A stretch of 64,000 nt of DNA. It comes from Aplectana chamaeleonis. Taxonomy: Eukaryota > Nematoda > Chromadorea > Rhabditida > Cosmocercidae. A program made the translations under genes and the position numbers. The stretch is from assembly GCA_029168955.1 (NCBI GenBank), contig JAPDOI010000184.1:558001-622000 (forward strand), in the 5' to 3' direction. This document shows positions 45,122 through 59,632 of the stretch, piece after piece (positions within the stretch are counted from its first letter, which is position 1; each line of letters begins with the position of its first letter). Under the pieces are notes generated by a model. The model ran no database searches. It saw only the letters and a list, made by a program, of their open reading frames with translations, and was not told the origin of the DNA.

Positions 45122-46077
45122 ATGCGTAGAGTTGCAGAACAGTTTCCTGCGGATGTGATCCTAACACCATCAGGACGCTCCCTTGTCGACCTGGAGTACG
45201 CCGACGACATTGTGTTATTCGCTGAAAACATCGCAAAACTGCAAAGGATTGTGAACCTCGTTTCGAAGTATGCGGCAGCCTATGGACTTCGTCTTCGTCC
45301 CGACAAATGCAAGCAGATGTGGGTCTCTCAGAGGCCTTCAACTGGAGTTTGTGTGGACGGACAACGTATCGAACTGGTGGACGATTTCTGTTATTTGGGC
45401 TGCTTTGCTGAAGAACGATTGGTAGTTATGCAGCGGATGTTCGACAACGATGTGCGAAGCTACGTCTGCATTCAATTCTCTAACCAAGTGTTTGTGGTCT
45501 ACCACCATCGCGAAGGAAGTCAAGTTGCGCGTCTACCTATCCGCTATTCGCCCTATCATGATGTACGGATCGGAGACGTGGGCAGCACCGAAAACGCAGA
45601 TGGAAAGGTTGGATTGCACGGAGAGGAAGCTTTTAGGCGTTTGCCTGATATTTCTGGCCGCGTGTATGCCATAACGAAGACCTTTACAAGGAAATCGACG
45701 CAGTACATCAACGCTTGACACGAGGGAGGTGCCAGCATCTCCTAACGCCATCTCAAGCAGCAATGGAAAGTCGACTTCGACTGCTCGGGCATATACTAAG
45801 AAGAACGCCGGATCGTCTCGTACAACACGCTTTAAAAATGCTTCCAAATCCTGTCTGGAAACGGCCACCTGGGCGTAGGCGAAAGTTCTGGACGGATGTG
45901 GTTAAAGAGGATTTAAAGTCACTCGACATCGAAAGACAGTTCAGGCGCGATGTTACGTTTCGCAGGAAATGGAATAGTGACAGCTGGATGGAATGTGTTC
46001 AAATTGTGGCTGAAGGCCGTGAAAAATGGACACGGCTGACTACTAGGACGGCACACCTCGGTGAAGATGCGGAATGA
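45122..46077 (+). pseudogene. LINE reverse-transcriptase catalytic core and C-terminal region
   Basis: From 45122 the frame carries LEYADDIVLFAEN (catalytic YADD at about 45197-45208) and DDFCYLGC, then shifts frame near 45405 by a one-base insertion relative to the partner. The C-terminal part resumes in another frame and ends at 45715-46077 with MESRLRLLGHILRRTPDRL and WTDVVKEDLKSLDIERQFRR. The segment between 44937 and 45122 also contains a frameshift (ALPLM... where the partner context predicts VDDIM). Confidence 0.85.
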
Positions 46078-46102
46078 CCGCGTCAGGCGAAAAAGCCAAC
46101 CG

Positions 46103-46104
<2 letters not shown>

Positions 46105-46187
<83 letters not shown>
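46105..46187. repeat. (TA)n microsatellite at the centre of the LINE palindrome
   Basis: About 40 TA dinucleotides with a few interruptions at the right. The two LINE 3' ends (GCCAACCGAT and ATCGGTTGGC) face each other across it. Confidence 0.97.
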
Positions 46188-46195
<8 letters not shown>

Positions 46196-46317
46196 TTTAC
46201 TTACTGACTTAATCGGTTGGCTTTCGCCTGACGCGGTCATTCCGCATCTTCACCGAGGTGTGCCGTCCTAGTAGTCAGCCGTGTCCATTTTTCACGGTCT
46301 TCAGCCACAATTTGAAC

Positions 46318-47193
46318 TCATTCCATCCAGCTGTCACTATTCCATTTCCTGCGAAACGAAACATCGCGCCTGAACTGTCTTTCGATGCCGAGTGACTTTA
46401 AATCCTCTTTAACCACATCCGTCCAGAACTTTCGCCTACGCCCAGGTGGCCGTTTCCAGACAGGATTTGGAAGCATTTTTAAAGCGTGTTGTACGAGACG
46501 ATCCGGCGTTCTTCTTAGTATATGCCCGAGCAGTCGAAGTCGACTTTCCATTGCTGCTTGAGATGGCGTTAGGAGATGCTGGCACCTCCTCGTGTCAAGC
46601 GTTGATGTACTGCGTCGATTTCCTTTGTAAAGGTCTTCGTTATGGCATACACGCGGCCAGAAATATCCAAGCAAACGCCTAAAAAGCTTCCTCTCCGTGC
46701 AATCCAACCTTTCCATCTGCGTTTTCGGTGCTGCCCACGTCTCCGATCCGTACATCATGATAGGGCGAATAGCGGATAGGTAGACGCGCAACTTGACTTC
46801 CTTCGCGATGGTGGTAGACCACAAACACTTGGTTAGAGAATTGAATGCAGACGTAGCTTTCGCACATCGTTGTCGAATATCCGCTGCATAACTACCATCG
46901 TTCTTCAGCAAACAGCCCAAATAACAGAAATCGTCCACCAGTTCGATACGTTGTCCGTCCACACAAACTCCAGTTGAAGGCCTCTGAGAGACCCACATCT
47001 GCTTGCATTTGTCGGGACGAAGACGAAGTCCATAGGCTGCGGCATACTTCGAAACGAGGTTCACAATCCTTTGCAGTTTTGCGTTGTTTTCAGCGAATAA
47101 CACAATGTCGTCGGCGTACTCCAGGTCGACAAGGGAGCGTCCTGATGGTGTTAGGATCACATCCGCAGGAAACTGTTCTGCAACTCTACGCAT
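46318..47193 (-). pseudogene. LINE reverse-transcriptase catalytic core and C-terminal region
   Basis: A 291-codon frame with LEYADDIVLFAENNAKLQR, CYLGCLLKNDGSYAADIRQR, PIMMYGSETWAAPKTQMERL and WTDVVKEDLKSLGIERQFRR. It ends at TGA (46318-46320) where the plus-strand copy has TGT (WMEC), so the last 30 or so residues are lost by one base change. Confidence 0.88.
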
Positions 47194-47200
47194 GATGTCA

Positions 47201-48397
47201 TCAACGGCGAAGTTGAAAAGAAAGGTCCTGCAACGGCTTTGCGCTTACTCCTGTTTTCACCTCGAAAGCTGACGTAAACCCGACAGGTGTACGAACTGCT
47301 GCTGTTGTTCCTTTGTTCATGTCCTCGATTAACCGAACATACTTTTCCGGGACTCCATCTGCTCGCAGAGCATTGAGCAATCGATCACGATGAGGAGAGT
47401 CGAACGCGGCTTCAAAGTCCAAAAAAGCAAGCTGTAATGGCTTCGAAAACCGCTGCCACGATTCAATTACTCTTCTCACGACGAACACTTGGTCGATGGT
47501 CGATCTTCCAGGTCGAAAACCGGCTTGCTCATCTCTGGTCGTTCCTTCACGATGTTTGATAAGTCGCTCGAGAATGATACGTTCTAAAACCTTGTACATG
47601 ACACGAAGTAGAGAGATTCCTCTGTAGTTCTTAGGATCCGTGACGGATAGCTTCTTGTGAAGAGGTACGATGATCGCATGTCTCCACGAATCGGGTATCC
47701 TTTCGCTCATCCATATGGCACGGATGGTGTTGGTCATTTCACGAATCCCAGACGGAGGAAGAGCTTTCAGCATTTCAGCAGTGATGTTGTCATCTCCACC
47801 TGCCTTTCCATTCTTCATTTTCCGGACACAATCCAAAACTTCAGACTCAGTCGGCGGTTCCTCACTGACATCGTAATGTGCTCTCTGAACATGCGGGAGC
47901 TCAGGTACTGATGGCGCTGGACGATTCAGTAGTGAACTGAAGTAATCCTTCCATATTGGCAGCGTCGCATCACCAACTGGAACTCCATTGGTAGTGTTCA
48001 AGACAGGAGAACATCTCTTCATCTTCCCGCTATACTGTCGCAGCAACGTGTAGGCTTTCCTCGGATTCTTCTCCTCCCAAGCCTTCTCGAACTCCTTAGC
48101 TCTACACGTCCACTCTCGTTCGCGGTCACTTTGAAGCTGCCGACGCAACTTCCTCCTCAGACGCTTCTCCTCCACGAAGTTTCCTGCAGTTCGGAGAGCA
48201 CATACTCTGTTGTAGGTAGATGTTGTTTCTTCTGAGACGTAGGCGAACTTCTTCTTAGGCTGTACAACCGGGAGTGCCTCTTTCGAAGCGTCCTGGATGC
48301 ATTTGACAAAAAGAATCCGCGTCGCAAAGTTTCTTCTTAGTCCGTACTCCGATGTGAATAGAAACGCGTTGTCGGAAATTCCTTCTGCACTCTTCAT
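47201..48397 (-). pseudogene. LINE reverse transcriptase, N-terminal half
   Basis: A 398-codon open frame with VKCIQDASKEALPVVQPKKK, CVRKMKNGKAGGDDNITAEM, IVPLHKKLSVTDPKNYRGIS, EQAGFRPGRSTIDQVFVV and LDFEAAFDSPHRDRLLNALR. It reads through the position where the plus-strand copy has a stop, then loses frame at about 47230 (TGVSAKPLQDL). Confidence 0.88.
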
Positions 48398-49265
48398 CTC
48401 TGAGACTTGTCATGTCAATCCTCTGGAGAGGCTGAGCCCTCGCTTCCTCTTATGAATCCTCGCAGTGAAGTTCAACAGAACAGGACGGTGATCCGAATCG
48501 AATGCGACATCCCACACAGCTCTAGATCTTCGAATGTCCGATACTGGAATATTCCTCGTCAGGACATAGTCAAGCTGTAGTTTCAAAGTTGTCATCTTCC
48601 GCTTCCGCTGCTCTTCTGGAGATAGCCGGGTTGGTCCCTGCCACGTAAGCTGATGGCGGCGATGATTCCTCTTGAATGTCGATGCAATAATCAGACCACT
48701 GCGTTCACAAAGTCGACAAGGCGGTAGCCATTGTCCGATGTTTGCTCCACTGGGTAGAACCATTTACCGAGTACTTCGGATTCCTGATCAAGTCCCATCT
48801 TCGCATTTGCGTCAATCCCCACGACAACAGCATGTTGACAAGGTATCCTGGCCAGCAACGTATTGAGTTCCTCATAAAACGCATCCTTCGAATTGTCTTC
48901 GGCGGTTTCAGTGGGCGCATGAGCACTCACTATCCACAGATTGAATCCTCTGTGATCCCGCAGTCGTACGAATGCATTCCGACACGACGTTGAGCCGAAC
49001 TCCTTGACCATACCATTAAAATCCTTCCTTACAGCTATTGCACAGCCTCCCACTCTCCTATCGTCAGCGTTACCGCAGTAGATGGTGTACTCTCCGACGC
49101 TGATGACGGGTCTATCTCTGAGGCGGGTTTCCTGCAAAGCAGCAAACGGTGCATGGAAATAGCTCAGAAGTCTGGATAGCGCAGTTTTTGGATATCACTC
49201 GACAGCGATCGACAGTTCAGGGTGGCGAAATTGTGCCTTGTGGCCAAAGACTCCATGACTCCCTA
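48397..49265 (-). pseudogene. LINE endonuclease region
   Basis: MESLATRHNFATLNCRSLSS begins near 49250 but a one-base deletion after SDIQK introduces a stop. 49137-48691 reads QETRLRDRPV, VGGCAIAVRKDFNG, HAPTETAEDN and VVVGIDANAKMGL. A further shift near 48720 leads to 48763-48410 with HQLTWQGPTRLSPEE, LQLDYVLTRNIPV and FDSDHRPVLLN, so the catalytic SDH that is lost in the plus-strand partner is kept here. Confidence 0.85.
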
Positions 49266-49470
49266 GGTACGGATCCTAAGGTGTTATGGACCAGAGGCCT
49301 TAGTGTGCCGGACAGCGACACCTTTATGCAATGTGCGGGATACTTTCGCGATATAGTTGTGCACGCTATATCGCTCGAACGTTCCCTGTGTACACTCAAA
49401 CGTCTGCTGGGTTCAGTAGAAGCTTAGGGGGCACCAACGAGCAGGTACCAACAGACTTGTATACACACCC

Positions 49471-49699
<229 letters not shown>

Positions 49700-49703
49700 T
49701 TTA

Positions 49704-49945
49704 TATTCAGCTGCAGCTCAGTCTGCAAAGTGCACCCTGACTGCGAAATCAAGTTGCGGCGCGGTTGAGAGTATTCTCAGACAACGATGTGGGATCACCT
49801 GGGCGCTTTTTGCCTTTGGTGCCCGGGTGATCTCACCGCCTGGGTGATCCACGTCCCTGTCTGAGGATACTCGCAACCGCGCCGCAGCACGATTTCGCAA
49901 TCAGCGCAATACACTTTGCGGACTGAACGGCAGTGTGGAAGTGAA
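49704..49945. mobile_element. Hairpin element embedded in (TA)n
   Basis: About 240 bp of imperfect palindrome. CTGCAAAGTGCACCCTGACT...GCGGCGCGGTTG at the left is the inverted copy of CAACCGCGCCGCAGC...CACTTTGCGGAC at the right, with the turn near 49817. It is bounded on both sides by long (TA)n tracts, as for MITEs known to insert in TA microsatellites (for example rice Micron). No coding capacity. Confidence 0.75.
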
Positions 49946-51747
<1,802 letters not shown>

Positions 51748-53401
51748 CTATTGGAAGATAATTCGATATAGACGTACAGGAACTTTTTGATCTAGCAGAT
51801 ACATGCAAACCACTGTGTAGCGTTCATCCTTGCGCCCATGGCTGCATCCAACGTAGTAACTGTCTCTCATCTGAAAATTTGCTTATTTAATGCTGCGTTG
51901 TCAGGCGGATTCATATGTTTATGAACACCCATAGCATTTGCTTCCAACTATTCATTGAGGCGCAGAATTCAATTGAGGGAATGATTATCTCCCGGTCTCT
52001 GATGGACTCATGACAAGAGAACATTCATTGTCAATTTGTGAACAAGGAGGGCAATCGACAGGAAACTTGATAGAAAGGAATGCAAGGGTAGACCTCGAAT
52101 ACAATGGCTGCACGATATACATTTGAGTCCGTTAACTGCCCCCTAAAAAAAACATTTAAATCTCACCCACGGCTGGCGCGGGCGGTTCAAATCTCACTGA
52201 CGGTTAACAGTATGGTAAGCAGATCGTCTGCACTATTCTCTCAGCATGAATCGTATAGCAGGCCGGCGCACGCGACCGCCCTCGCCAACCGCTGGTGAGA
52301 TTTAATTGTTTTTTTATTGAAGAGGCTAGTCACGGATCTAACTACATGTAAAGCCTTTGTCGCTCATATGTGTCTGGCAAAGCAAGCATGGGGTGGTCGC
52401 TCATGGCAAAATACAATGGTGATGAGGAGATTTCAACATGATAAGCTCAGTAGACGTCGCTTCGACAGGCTCAAAAGTAGGGAGACATGCGCAAGAATAG
52501 AGCTCCAGCTCAACTAACCTATCTCTTTGCCTATTCAATCAAAGGGCATTTTGCAATGTCATGATGTGCTCTCTAGATCGTTGGCCACACTGTTTAATAC
52601 TAATATTTTTGGTAACGACAGTACCTGTTGAAGCGCATTCCACCAAAAAATAACTCCATTGCGAATAGTGTGTCCGATGGGTTCATCGACGTTTCTAAAA
52701 CAAGACTCAAATAGCGTATTGAATGATGCTAAATTTAGTATATAGAAACCATTCAAAATGATCAACTTATTACCCAGTATACTTCATAGTATTGAAATGT
52801 GATAAGGATGGCTGTTCACTAGATGCAGTTTCAACACTTGCAAGACCTTCCAGATTACAGTCCCACTTCTGAAAATGCGATAGCTGTGTTACCAGAACTG
52901 CTCATGAATAACTGTCGGACTGCATTTGACTTTCAGCCAGCATGTGAGGTGAAAAGCGCGGCATGTATCAGTTTGACTGCTAAAGGGTCACTCGAGCACA
53001 TCACTTCTCTTTTCAGATCAATCTTAAGGGAATGAACTCTCCCATCCTTTTTCAGCAGAAGTTAATACTTGTGCCATTCCCAATAAAATCTATAGAAAAA
53101 TTTCAATGGATACTGACCAAACGTGGAACAGCTTGTTGTAAGTCCGCATAGAAGTCTTTCCTCTCTTTAGCAGAAATCGCGTACGTGCCCAGCTGCTCAC
53201 AATTTGGCAGCAGAACTAGCTGCTCGATTTCCTGCGCTGCTACATGATTGAACAGAATGAACGAGAGCTGTAAGTATTCTGTAGTATAATCGCTGCTGCC
53301 ATTGAAAGACTTAAGTTTGTTTGAGGCAGAACGAAATCTCTATCAAATAAACGCCGAATCCAGAAACTCACCAGAGGAAGGAATAGTCCCAGCAAAGCCA
53401 T
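51748..53401 (-). CDS. Divergent CAP/SCP-TAPS (ASP-like) secreted protein, six exons, intact
   Basis: Minus-strand exons: 53401-53372, 53267-53118, 52868-52774, 52694-52625, 52006-51929, 51870-51748 (30+150+95+70+78+123 bp; 181 codons plus TAG). All introns are GT-AG (donors GTGAGT, GTCAGT, GTAATA, GTACTG, GTGTTC) and the frame is uninterrupted. The N-terminus MALLGLFLPL plus LSFILFNHVAAQ is a clear signal peptide, so the product is secreted. Family signatures are KWDCNLEGLA (the W.C.LE..A helix), HTIRNGVIFWWNALQQ (the W-W...L helix), SWKQMLW (CAP1 motif, usually HYTQMVW; the His is replaced by Ser), YYVGC and TVVCMY (CAP2 motif). It is shorter than a typical single CAP domain of about 200 residues and lacks the usual CAP histidine. 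Related nematode proteins are secreted at the host interface or in reproduction; the role here is unknown. Genes A and B share its exon plan. Confidence 0.85.
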
Positions 53402-53704
53402 TCGAGCACAATTTGAAAGGTGTACATTTGTGAGATATTTATGTGATTATAAGAGTTACGATGGTGAACTTCAATGCATTTTGGCAATGTACTACGATGG
53501 CGTGGGCGACAAATAATAACGGGCAATATTGAGCATTATCTGAATGGAATTGCGATTCTGAAAAGCTTGGTTACACTGAGGGCCGTACCTCACGCGAAAG
53601 TGCTATTCAAAGTACTAGAATTTGCACTTTTGAGAATATTAAGCAACCACTCTTTTCCATCTCACTTCCGCCATGTGTGTGTTGTGGCGGCCTATTTATA
53701 TTAA

Positions 53705-54181
53705 AGGCTTAGTCCAAGCTCAGGGACGGAATCTGAGATTTCCACATAATTGTGAAGTAGACCCACCCCGTATACCACTTGCCAAGTGCGAGCTCTCTAT
53801 TCCTCAGAATAAACGCGATATAGGAGGAAGGGACCCTGGGGCGCCCACCTGGGGAAGCCACTTTGGCACGCCCCTTTTACGATCTTTCGAGCTCAACAGT
53901 GGTGAGATGAGCAATGGTTTCCGATCGACAACTCCGTTCTTCCCTTCATTCTCAGCCTCTCTCTCCATTCAGGTCAGCTTGCATACAGCGGTAGCAAATG
54001 ACGGAAGTTATACGCCTCAGACAACTCGTCCACTACGCTTCCGCAGCTCAATTTTTGAGGGGCCATAACTGCGTTCCCAGGGGGTTTTGAAAGATTCCAG
54101 AGACATCATTGGAATCAACGTGGGACCGTTTTTTAGAAAGTTAGAAAAATTGAAAACAGATTCTGAGGTTGGACTGTGCCT
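53705..54181. mobile_element. TTAA-flanked MITE (copy at 53.7 kb)
   Basis: Ends AGGCTTAGTCCAAGC and (inverted) GGTTGGACTGTGCCT are flanked by TTAA at 53701-53704 and 54182-54185. Length 477 bp. The 131-codon frame across it (53673-54068) is part of the repeat. Confidence 0.7.
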
Positions 54182-54339
54182 TTAAGGTTTTTCTTTTGCA
54201 TGAGCATCGTCTGTGTTAACGATTCTTCAGTTTATCACCCCTCCGATCATGTGGTCTCCAATATCTCTATCCAACTCTATAAGTGCAAAGACTTGTTACC
54301 TGGATACCTTTTACCACATATATATATGGTGACACTTAA

Positions 54340-54822
54340 AGGCAGTGTTCACGATATAAATCGTTTCCTGCTTGTTTGCCTATCTTGAGAACGGTCCCAT
54401 GCTGATTCCAACGATGTTTCTGGAATCGTGCAAAGCCTTCTAGGAATGGAGTTGTGGTCGCTCAAAAATTGAGCTAGGGAAGCATGGTGGACGAGTTGTC
54501 CAAGGCTTGCAACTTCCGTCTTTTGCAGCTGATGTATGCGAGCTGACCTGAGTAAAGAGAGAAGTTGAGAAGGAACAGAGAAACGGGGCTATGGATCGAA
54601 AATCGTTGCTTATCTCACGATCTCGAGTTTTCATTTGCTCACGTCGGAGGGCGCGCATTACTCTTTTGGGGTAGTCCTTGCGCTCAATGCGGGAACTTCG
54701 GGCTCTTTTAATGCTCTTCCTGGCTCATTTTCATTCGTTTTTCCGGCGTCAATGTTACAGTGTGCCCCTCCACTACCCATTCTAAGTGGAAGCTGAAACA
54801 CGTTTTTTTCGTGACACTGCCT
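54340..54822. mobile_element. TTAA-flanked MITE (copy at 54.3 kb)
   Basis: Left end AGGCAGTGTTCACGAT after TTAA (54336-54339); right end GTGACACTGCCT before TTAT (54823-54826), one base changed. Length 483 bp. It sits directly against the LINE relic at 54823, apparently having inserted at its present edge. Confidence 0.75.
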
Positions 54823-55440
54823 TTATAAGACCGCGCAATCCACGTCCCTGTAGCGGACCAGCGCGCTACACAACCAATCAAAGTTTTTGGAAACTTTATC
54901 AGGCCCTGATGCTATCTTGGGTCTCATCTGCCTGATAGCATGACGAACTTTATAAAAAAAACATCTCCGAAGCCTCTCCTTGAGTCGGTGTGGCAATTCT
55001 GGGAACGGGCGTTGATGATAGGTATAAGTCTGTGTAGAAGTCCACGAAGATCTCTGCAATCTTTTGACGGGAGATGTGCTGTGTTCCACTGGCGTCGTTC
55101 ATGACAATGGTTACGGCTTGAGTAGGAACAAGGGCATCTTCTTCAACTGGTTTTTTTCTCTGCTGCCTCCTTCAGTTTGCTGTGCTTGTATGCGCGAAGA
55201 GATGACCTAACAGCTAAGCCTCAGGATTCGGATATGCTTACCCTGTCGAGAATGCTGTAGAGCGGATCCTTTTGAGTATGAGCCTGCTGCTGCCAAAGTT
55301 TCCAGGCATGAACGCTTATGCGTCCAGAAGAGGCGAGAACGGGCTTGATCATTGGTGCGGAAGCACAATGGTTGAAACCCTCCACGAACAGCTGGTAGTC
55401 TTCCGTTAGATTGTTGCTCTGGCTCTACTGGTATCAAACA
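54823..55440 (-). pseudogene. LINE reverse-transcriptase relic (different subfamily)
   Basis: The minus strand contains pieces in several frames resembling the segment between endonuclease and reverse transcriptase of RTE-type LINEs: MIKPVLASSGRISVHAWKLW, then an IVDFYTDLY-like stretch near 55030 and FYKVRHAIRQMRPKIASGPD at about 54960-54895, which matches the KNxxAPGPDxI style RT entry motif. Stops and frameshifts are frequent. The copy is cut off at the MITE border at 54823. Confidence 0.6.
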
Positions 55441-55869
55441 GCGGCAGCTTGTAGTAGATCGTCATCATAATTGGGAAGTCATATTGATGCTAGGCAATGA
55501 CCACCCTTTCGCTTCACCTTCCCGCGAAAACAGATCTTTGCTCGTTAAATACGATGGTCGCTTCCGGTTTTGAAGGATTTCACTACGTCAAAATCGAATA
55601 AACACCAGCGTCGATTAACCTTGATCCAAATCCGAGTGGGTTACTTCGTTCGGGCTTGAACATGCCCATCATGTGGCGGGATCTTTCTGAAAGAAGCTTT
55701 TACCGTGCAACAGGTTACAGGATTTCAATAGGTCAATTAGGCGCTCAAAGGAGATGTATGACGCTTAATATCTGCATACCAGTTATGCGAGTTGTTCTGA
55801 GTACATACATATACTTCAGCAATAACTAGAAGAAATCCGGTTTCCTTGAAGTAAACGAAGAAATCGTGT
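55441..55869. other. No supported gene
   Basis: Nothing recognisable between the LINE relic and the next MITE. Confidence 0.35.
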
Positions 55870-55873
55870 TTAA

Positions 55874-56482
55874 AGGCATAGTACACGATGAAAAGCGATT
55901 TCCAGCTTTTGCGTTCAGTCGGACTAGTGGGTCATAGCAGTGTCACTCAGAAAGTCTGGAGTTTCAAAATCGCCTCTGATCGAAGATTTGCTTACCTCAA
56001 AAGGGCTTCCTGGGTTTGGGGGGCCGGCCTTGGGGTCGATTCGTTGCTACAAGGAACAAAACTCCGTGGTCGCTTCCGGCAATCGTGCGTTGACGTGTCG
56101 TAGGGCGCAATGCACACGCCACTCGATTTCTCGTTCGACAACGATCGAAGGTAGCTGACAGTAATGGACGCAGCAGGTTAAAAATCTATTTCAATTTCGT
56201 TCAAGAAAAAAAGGTCGTTCGTCTGAATGGCGTCCTCGGTGAATTGCGTCCAACGCTGCGCCAAGGAACGAATCGTAAAAGTGTTCCTTGCGTTCTTCGC
56301 GTAACTATCTCAAGTTGATATTGGCGGGAACTTCAAATTTGTTTGGAGCTTTCTTGACATGGGTTTTTTCTTGAAAAGTTGACGTTTTTGAGGGGGCTTT
56401 TTTCAACCTTCAGTCACTATAGGGATATACCAGCGCGAAAACGTCAAAAACCCAAGTATGGTTTTCATCGTGTACGATGCCT
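55874..56482. mobile_element. TTAA-flanked MITE (copy at 55.9 kb)
   Basis: Ends AGGCATAGTACACGATGAAA and (inverted) TTTTCATCGTGTACGATGCCT are flanked by TTAA at 55870-55873 and 56483-56486. Length 609 bp. Short open frames at 55888-56158 lie inside it. Confidence 0.8.
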
Positions 56483-56486
56483 TTAA

Positions 56487-58850
56487 GGCGTGGGAGCGCA
56501 GTGTGGACACGGGATCCCAGTGGCAAAACATCAGTGGGTGCGCAGTGTGAATACGCGGTCTCTCAGGCGTTGGAAAAAAGGTTTGAGCATCGTTTTGGAA
56601 GTAGGTAAGTACAGCTCTTGCCGAGACCTAGAAACGTCGAAACATTAGTGTATCACATCGAAAACTTTATTAGGACGTCCATCGATATGAGCCAGGTAGA
56701 TCAAGTACAACGTCATTGGGCGTCTTTCTTTCCTTTTTCGTTACTGGGAAGAGATGTTCCACGGGAAATGCAACAGTGAAGAAGTCGATTTAGTCGGAGC
56801 TGTCGTCAGTGCAAACCCAGCAATGAATGTAAATATTACCTTCTGACAATCCTACTCAAGCGGCTGCTGCTGCTGAGATGAGGGACCTGCTCTGGCCATC
56901 AATACGTTGGATAGAAAAGCTTCTTATTAACATTCACAGTTGTCGCCCAAAGAATTGCTGATGAGATGCTGGTTAGAGTGCCATCACATTAATGCTCTCT
57001 CTAGCGCAGACATTATAAAACAAAAGCTTTGTTGTTAGTTTCTAAAACTAACTGGCTTCTGTGACTTACGACCCACATCTATTCTCGTCTCCGATTTCTC
57101 AGTGTGGGTTTAGGGCACAATCGCTGTCACGGCGGAATTCAAGCAATGACTCTCACTATCGCAGAGCACTTATGAGCTGCCTGTGCATTTTCCATTGATG
57201 ATCCCAAGAGTGTCTAAATTGAAAAAATACTTTTTGTTCCGCGTAATTCAAGTAGAAAAACGCGCCGCTGTTTGGCTGACAGAAACAGGCACACGATGGC
57301 TATCGATACAATGGTTGCGAGCCTGATTGTTGAATGTTGCTTGCCAAATGAATGACACGGACAATGATTAGTCCTGCAAACAGGACAGGGTTGCCACCAT
57401 ATTCTTAGCGAGAATCGAACCGCCTGTTTCCGAACTGGTGACCGTAGTCTACTCTTGTTACACTGATCGATGAGACAAACCGAAAATTTACTTGCCTCGC
57501 GTTGATACATACCTACACTAATTCAGCAGGTAGGGAGGAAAAATCGCAAGCCGGCACTAAAAACTTCAGACAAGGCTCTTGTCCACACATGCTCCAACAT
57601 TTCTTTCAGACGGGTAGAACTATTATTTCTAGCTTAGTTCTAGGAAGGAGTAGAGGGGCTGCTTCAACTGCTGGGAAAAACCTTGCAGAGCGATTCTCCT
57701 CGAAAGGTTTATGCGTTTCATGATTCTCTGGATGACACAGTGAATTACATTTTCGCTCACAAAGCAGAGACACGTTATTGCGTTGAGTGCCACTGTCCTT
57801 TTGGTGTTCCATGTAATGCGCTCGCGATATTAATAACAACCAAGCCTATGTCTGGCCACCCAGCAGTGTTCCATTGTTAGATCAACCACACTAATCCTCC
57901 CTCAACAAGCTTATGTTCAAGTGGGATGCCAAAATTGCTAAAAAAGGAATGAAAATGCATGGAGGCAATGCAACAGTGAGGTTATTTCCTGTTCGGTTTA
58001 GGTTACTAGAAAACTGATAGCCCTTTTGTGACGAGCAAGAGGAGGTCCCGTTTCAAGGTATCCATTCTTTGAAGTACGATGGAAAAAGTGGATTCAATAA
58101 AAAACATCGGACAGAGCTTCTGATAACCCCTGTCAGCCTGGTCAACCTAGCCCAACAGTTCCAATGACAGGTAGAGCGCAATAAGTAGGAGCGTTTCACT
58201 GGAGACCCTCTGAAGTACAAGTAAGGGTGAAGATCTCACAATTACAAACGCGGAGCACAGAAGCCACTTAGCGACAGGAGCCAATGTGAGAAAAAGAATG
58301 AGGTGAAGAAAAGGATGTGGAGAAGACCGGGTAGTGTGTATTGAAATAAAAGAAATAATGACTGTGTATCACAGCTTAAATAATGACTGTTTATCACAGC
58401 TACATTGCCAGACAATTCTCAATCATGCCCAATGATTATTCTGTTTCTTGCAACAGTGCAGAACCTCCTGTCCGTCAAACTCTTTGGTTCAGTCTGGAAA
58501 TCAAGCTGTTAAGAGATAGTCTACTGAGAAAGTTGAGACTCACTGTTGCACTATTTGCGAATCACAGTTGCTCTAGTTATCAATCCTGACAAACGAGGAG
58601 TATTGTGGTGACCGCGAGAAGCTGCTCTTATCAAGATTTGAACACGAAATCGTACTCTTCACCATAGGAAATCACGAAACTGCCTTCCTAATGGGTCGTG
58701 AGATGCCTCACACCAAAACCGAAGATATCCACGGCTTGGGAGACAGTCTAGTCTAATTTTCTAGGGAAAATTTCATTTCATTTGGTGATATCCTCGCAAC
58801 ATAAACTACGGAATTTCTTGCTTCGAATGCGGAAAAAAAGGTGGAGGATT
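56487..58850. other. No supported gene; tRNA-like remnant at 57411-57475
   Basis: The minus strand at 57421-57411 has GGTTCGATTCT, a near-perfect Pol III B box. A weak A-box-like stretch (GATCAGTGTAACAAGAG) lies about 50 bases upstream at 57475-57455. It does not form a convincing cloverleaf. The rest of this 2.4 kb has only short frames without recognisable domains. Confidence 0.35.
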
Positions 58851-59177
58851 CTAGTCTTGATCGACAAATCCTGCCCTGATCCGTACTAACCAGGCGATTC
58901 CAGCTGCACCCAATCCCATGGTCCTTTCTTCTTCACGGCCTGCTTCATTTCCGCGGTCAAAACCATCCTTGGCAAGGTATTCCAGACAGCGACTCAGAGT
59001 CATCCTTCGCGACAAGCTACAGAGAGTCGAGTAATCACTACGTGAGAGGACTGGACCTAAGGTGCAATTCAGACTGTCATTGAACCCGTAAATTCTCGTT
59101 ACAATTACTGTACGACTCACGGCTTCAACGACAGCGATAAGATTATAGATAATTTGACTCTCGTTCCCCCATAGCAA
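58851..59177 (-). CDS. Unrecognised open frame, 108 codons
   Basis: The frame reads LWGNESQIIYNLIAVVEAVS at its start and is followed by a Ser/Arg-rich stretch (SRSDYSTLCSLSRRMTLSRC) and an acidic EAGREEER segment. Composition is more protein-like than most chance frames here, and it could be a terminal exon. I recognise no domain and no upstream exon. Confidence 0.2.
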   Translation of the reverse strand: MLWGNESQIIYNLIAVVEAVSRTVIVTRIYGFNDSLNCTLGPVLSRSDYSTLCSLSRRMTLSRCLEYLAKDGFDRGNEAGREEERTMGLGAAGIAWLVRIRAGFVDQD

Positions 59178-59632
59178 TGCCGCACATTCAGATCCTCTGC
59201 ACCTTCAAGACAGGGTCAAGCATTGTGGGAAATTTCGCAAGGGGGGAGGGTTGCCAGCAGGGATATGCGGAATTTTTTTTCTTGGAAACAGAAAACAGAG
59301 AACAGAAAATTCATTTTGACAGAAAACAGAACAAAATCTTCAGAAACAGGCAGAAAACAGAAATTTTTTTCAAAAATCAATAAGGAGTGTTTATCGTAAC
59401 ATACTTGAGATTTTTTACAGCATTAAAGTTTTTACATATTTTTTCCGTATTGAATCTTTTGCGCAATATCTGAAAGCCAACAGTCGGCCGGTGCAAGAAG
59501 AGTAGACGTCAAAAAAGGCAGAACACAGTTCCAAAATATCCTTCTGATCACCTTTATTCCGAGGCAGGAACACTTGATCACAGTTCAATATGTGCAGTAT
59601 GTGCAACTAGTAGAGTTCGCATAATAACTTCA

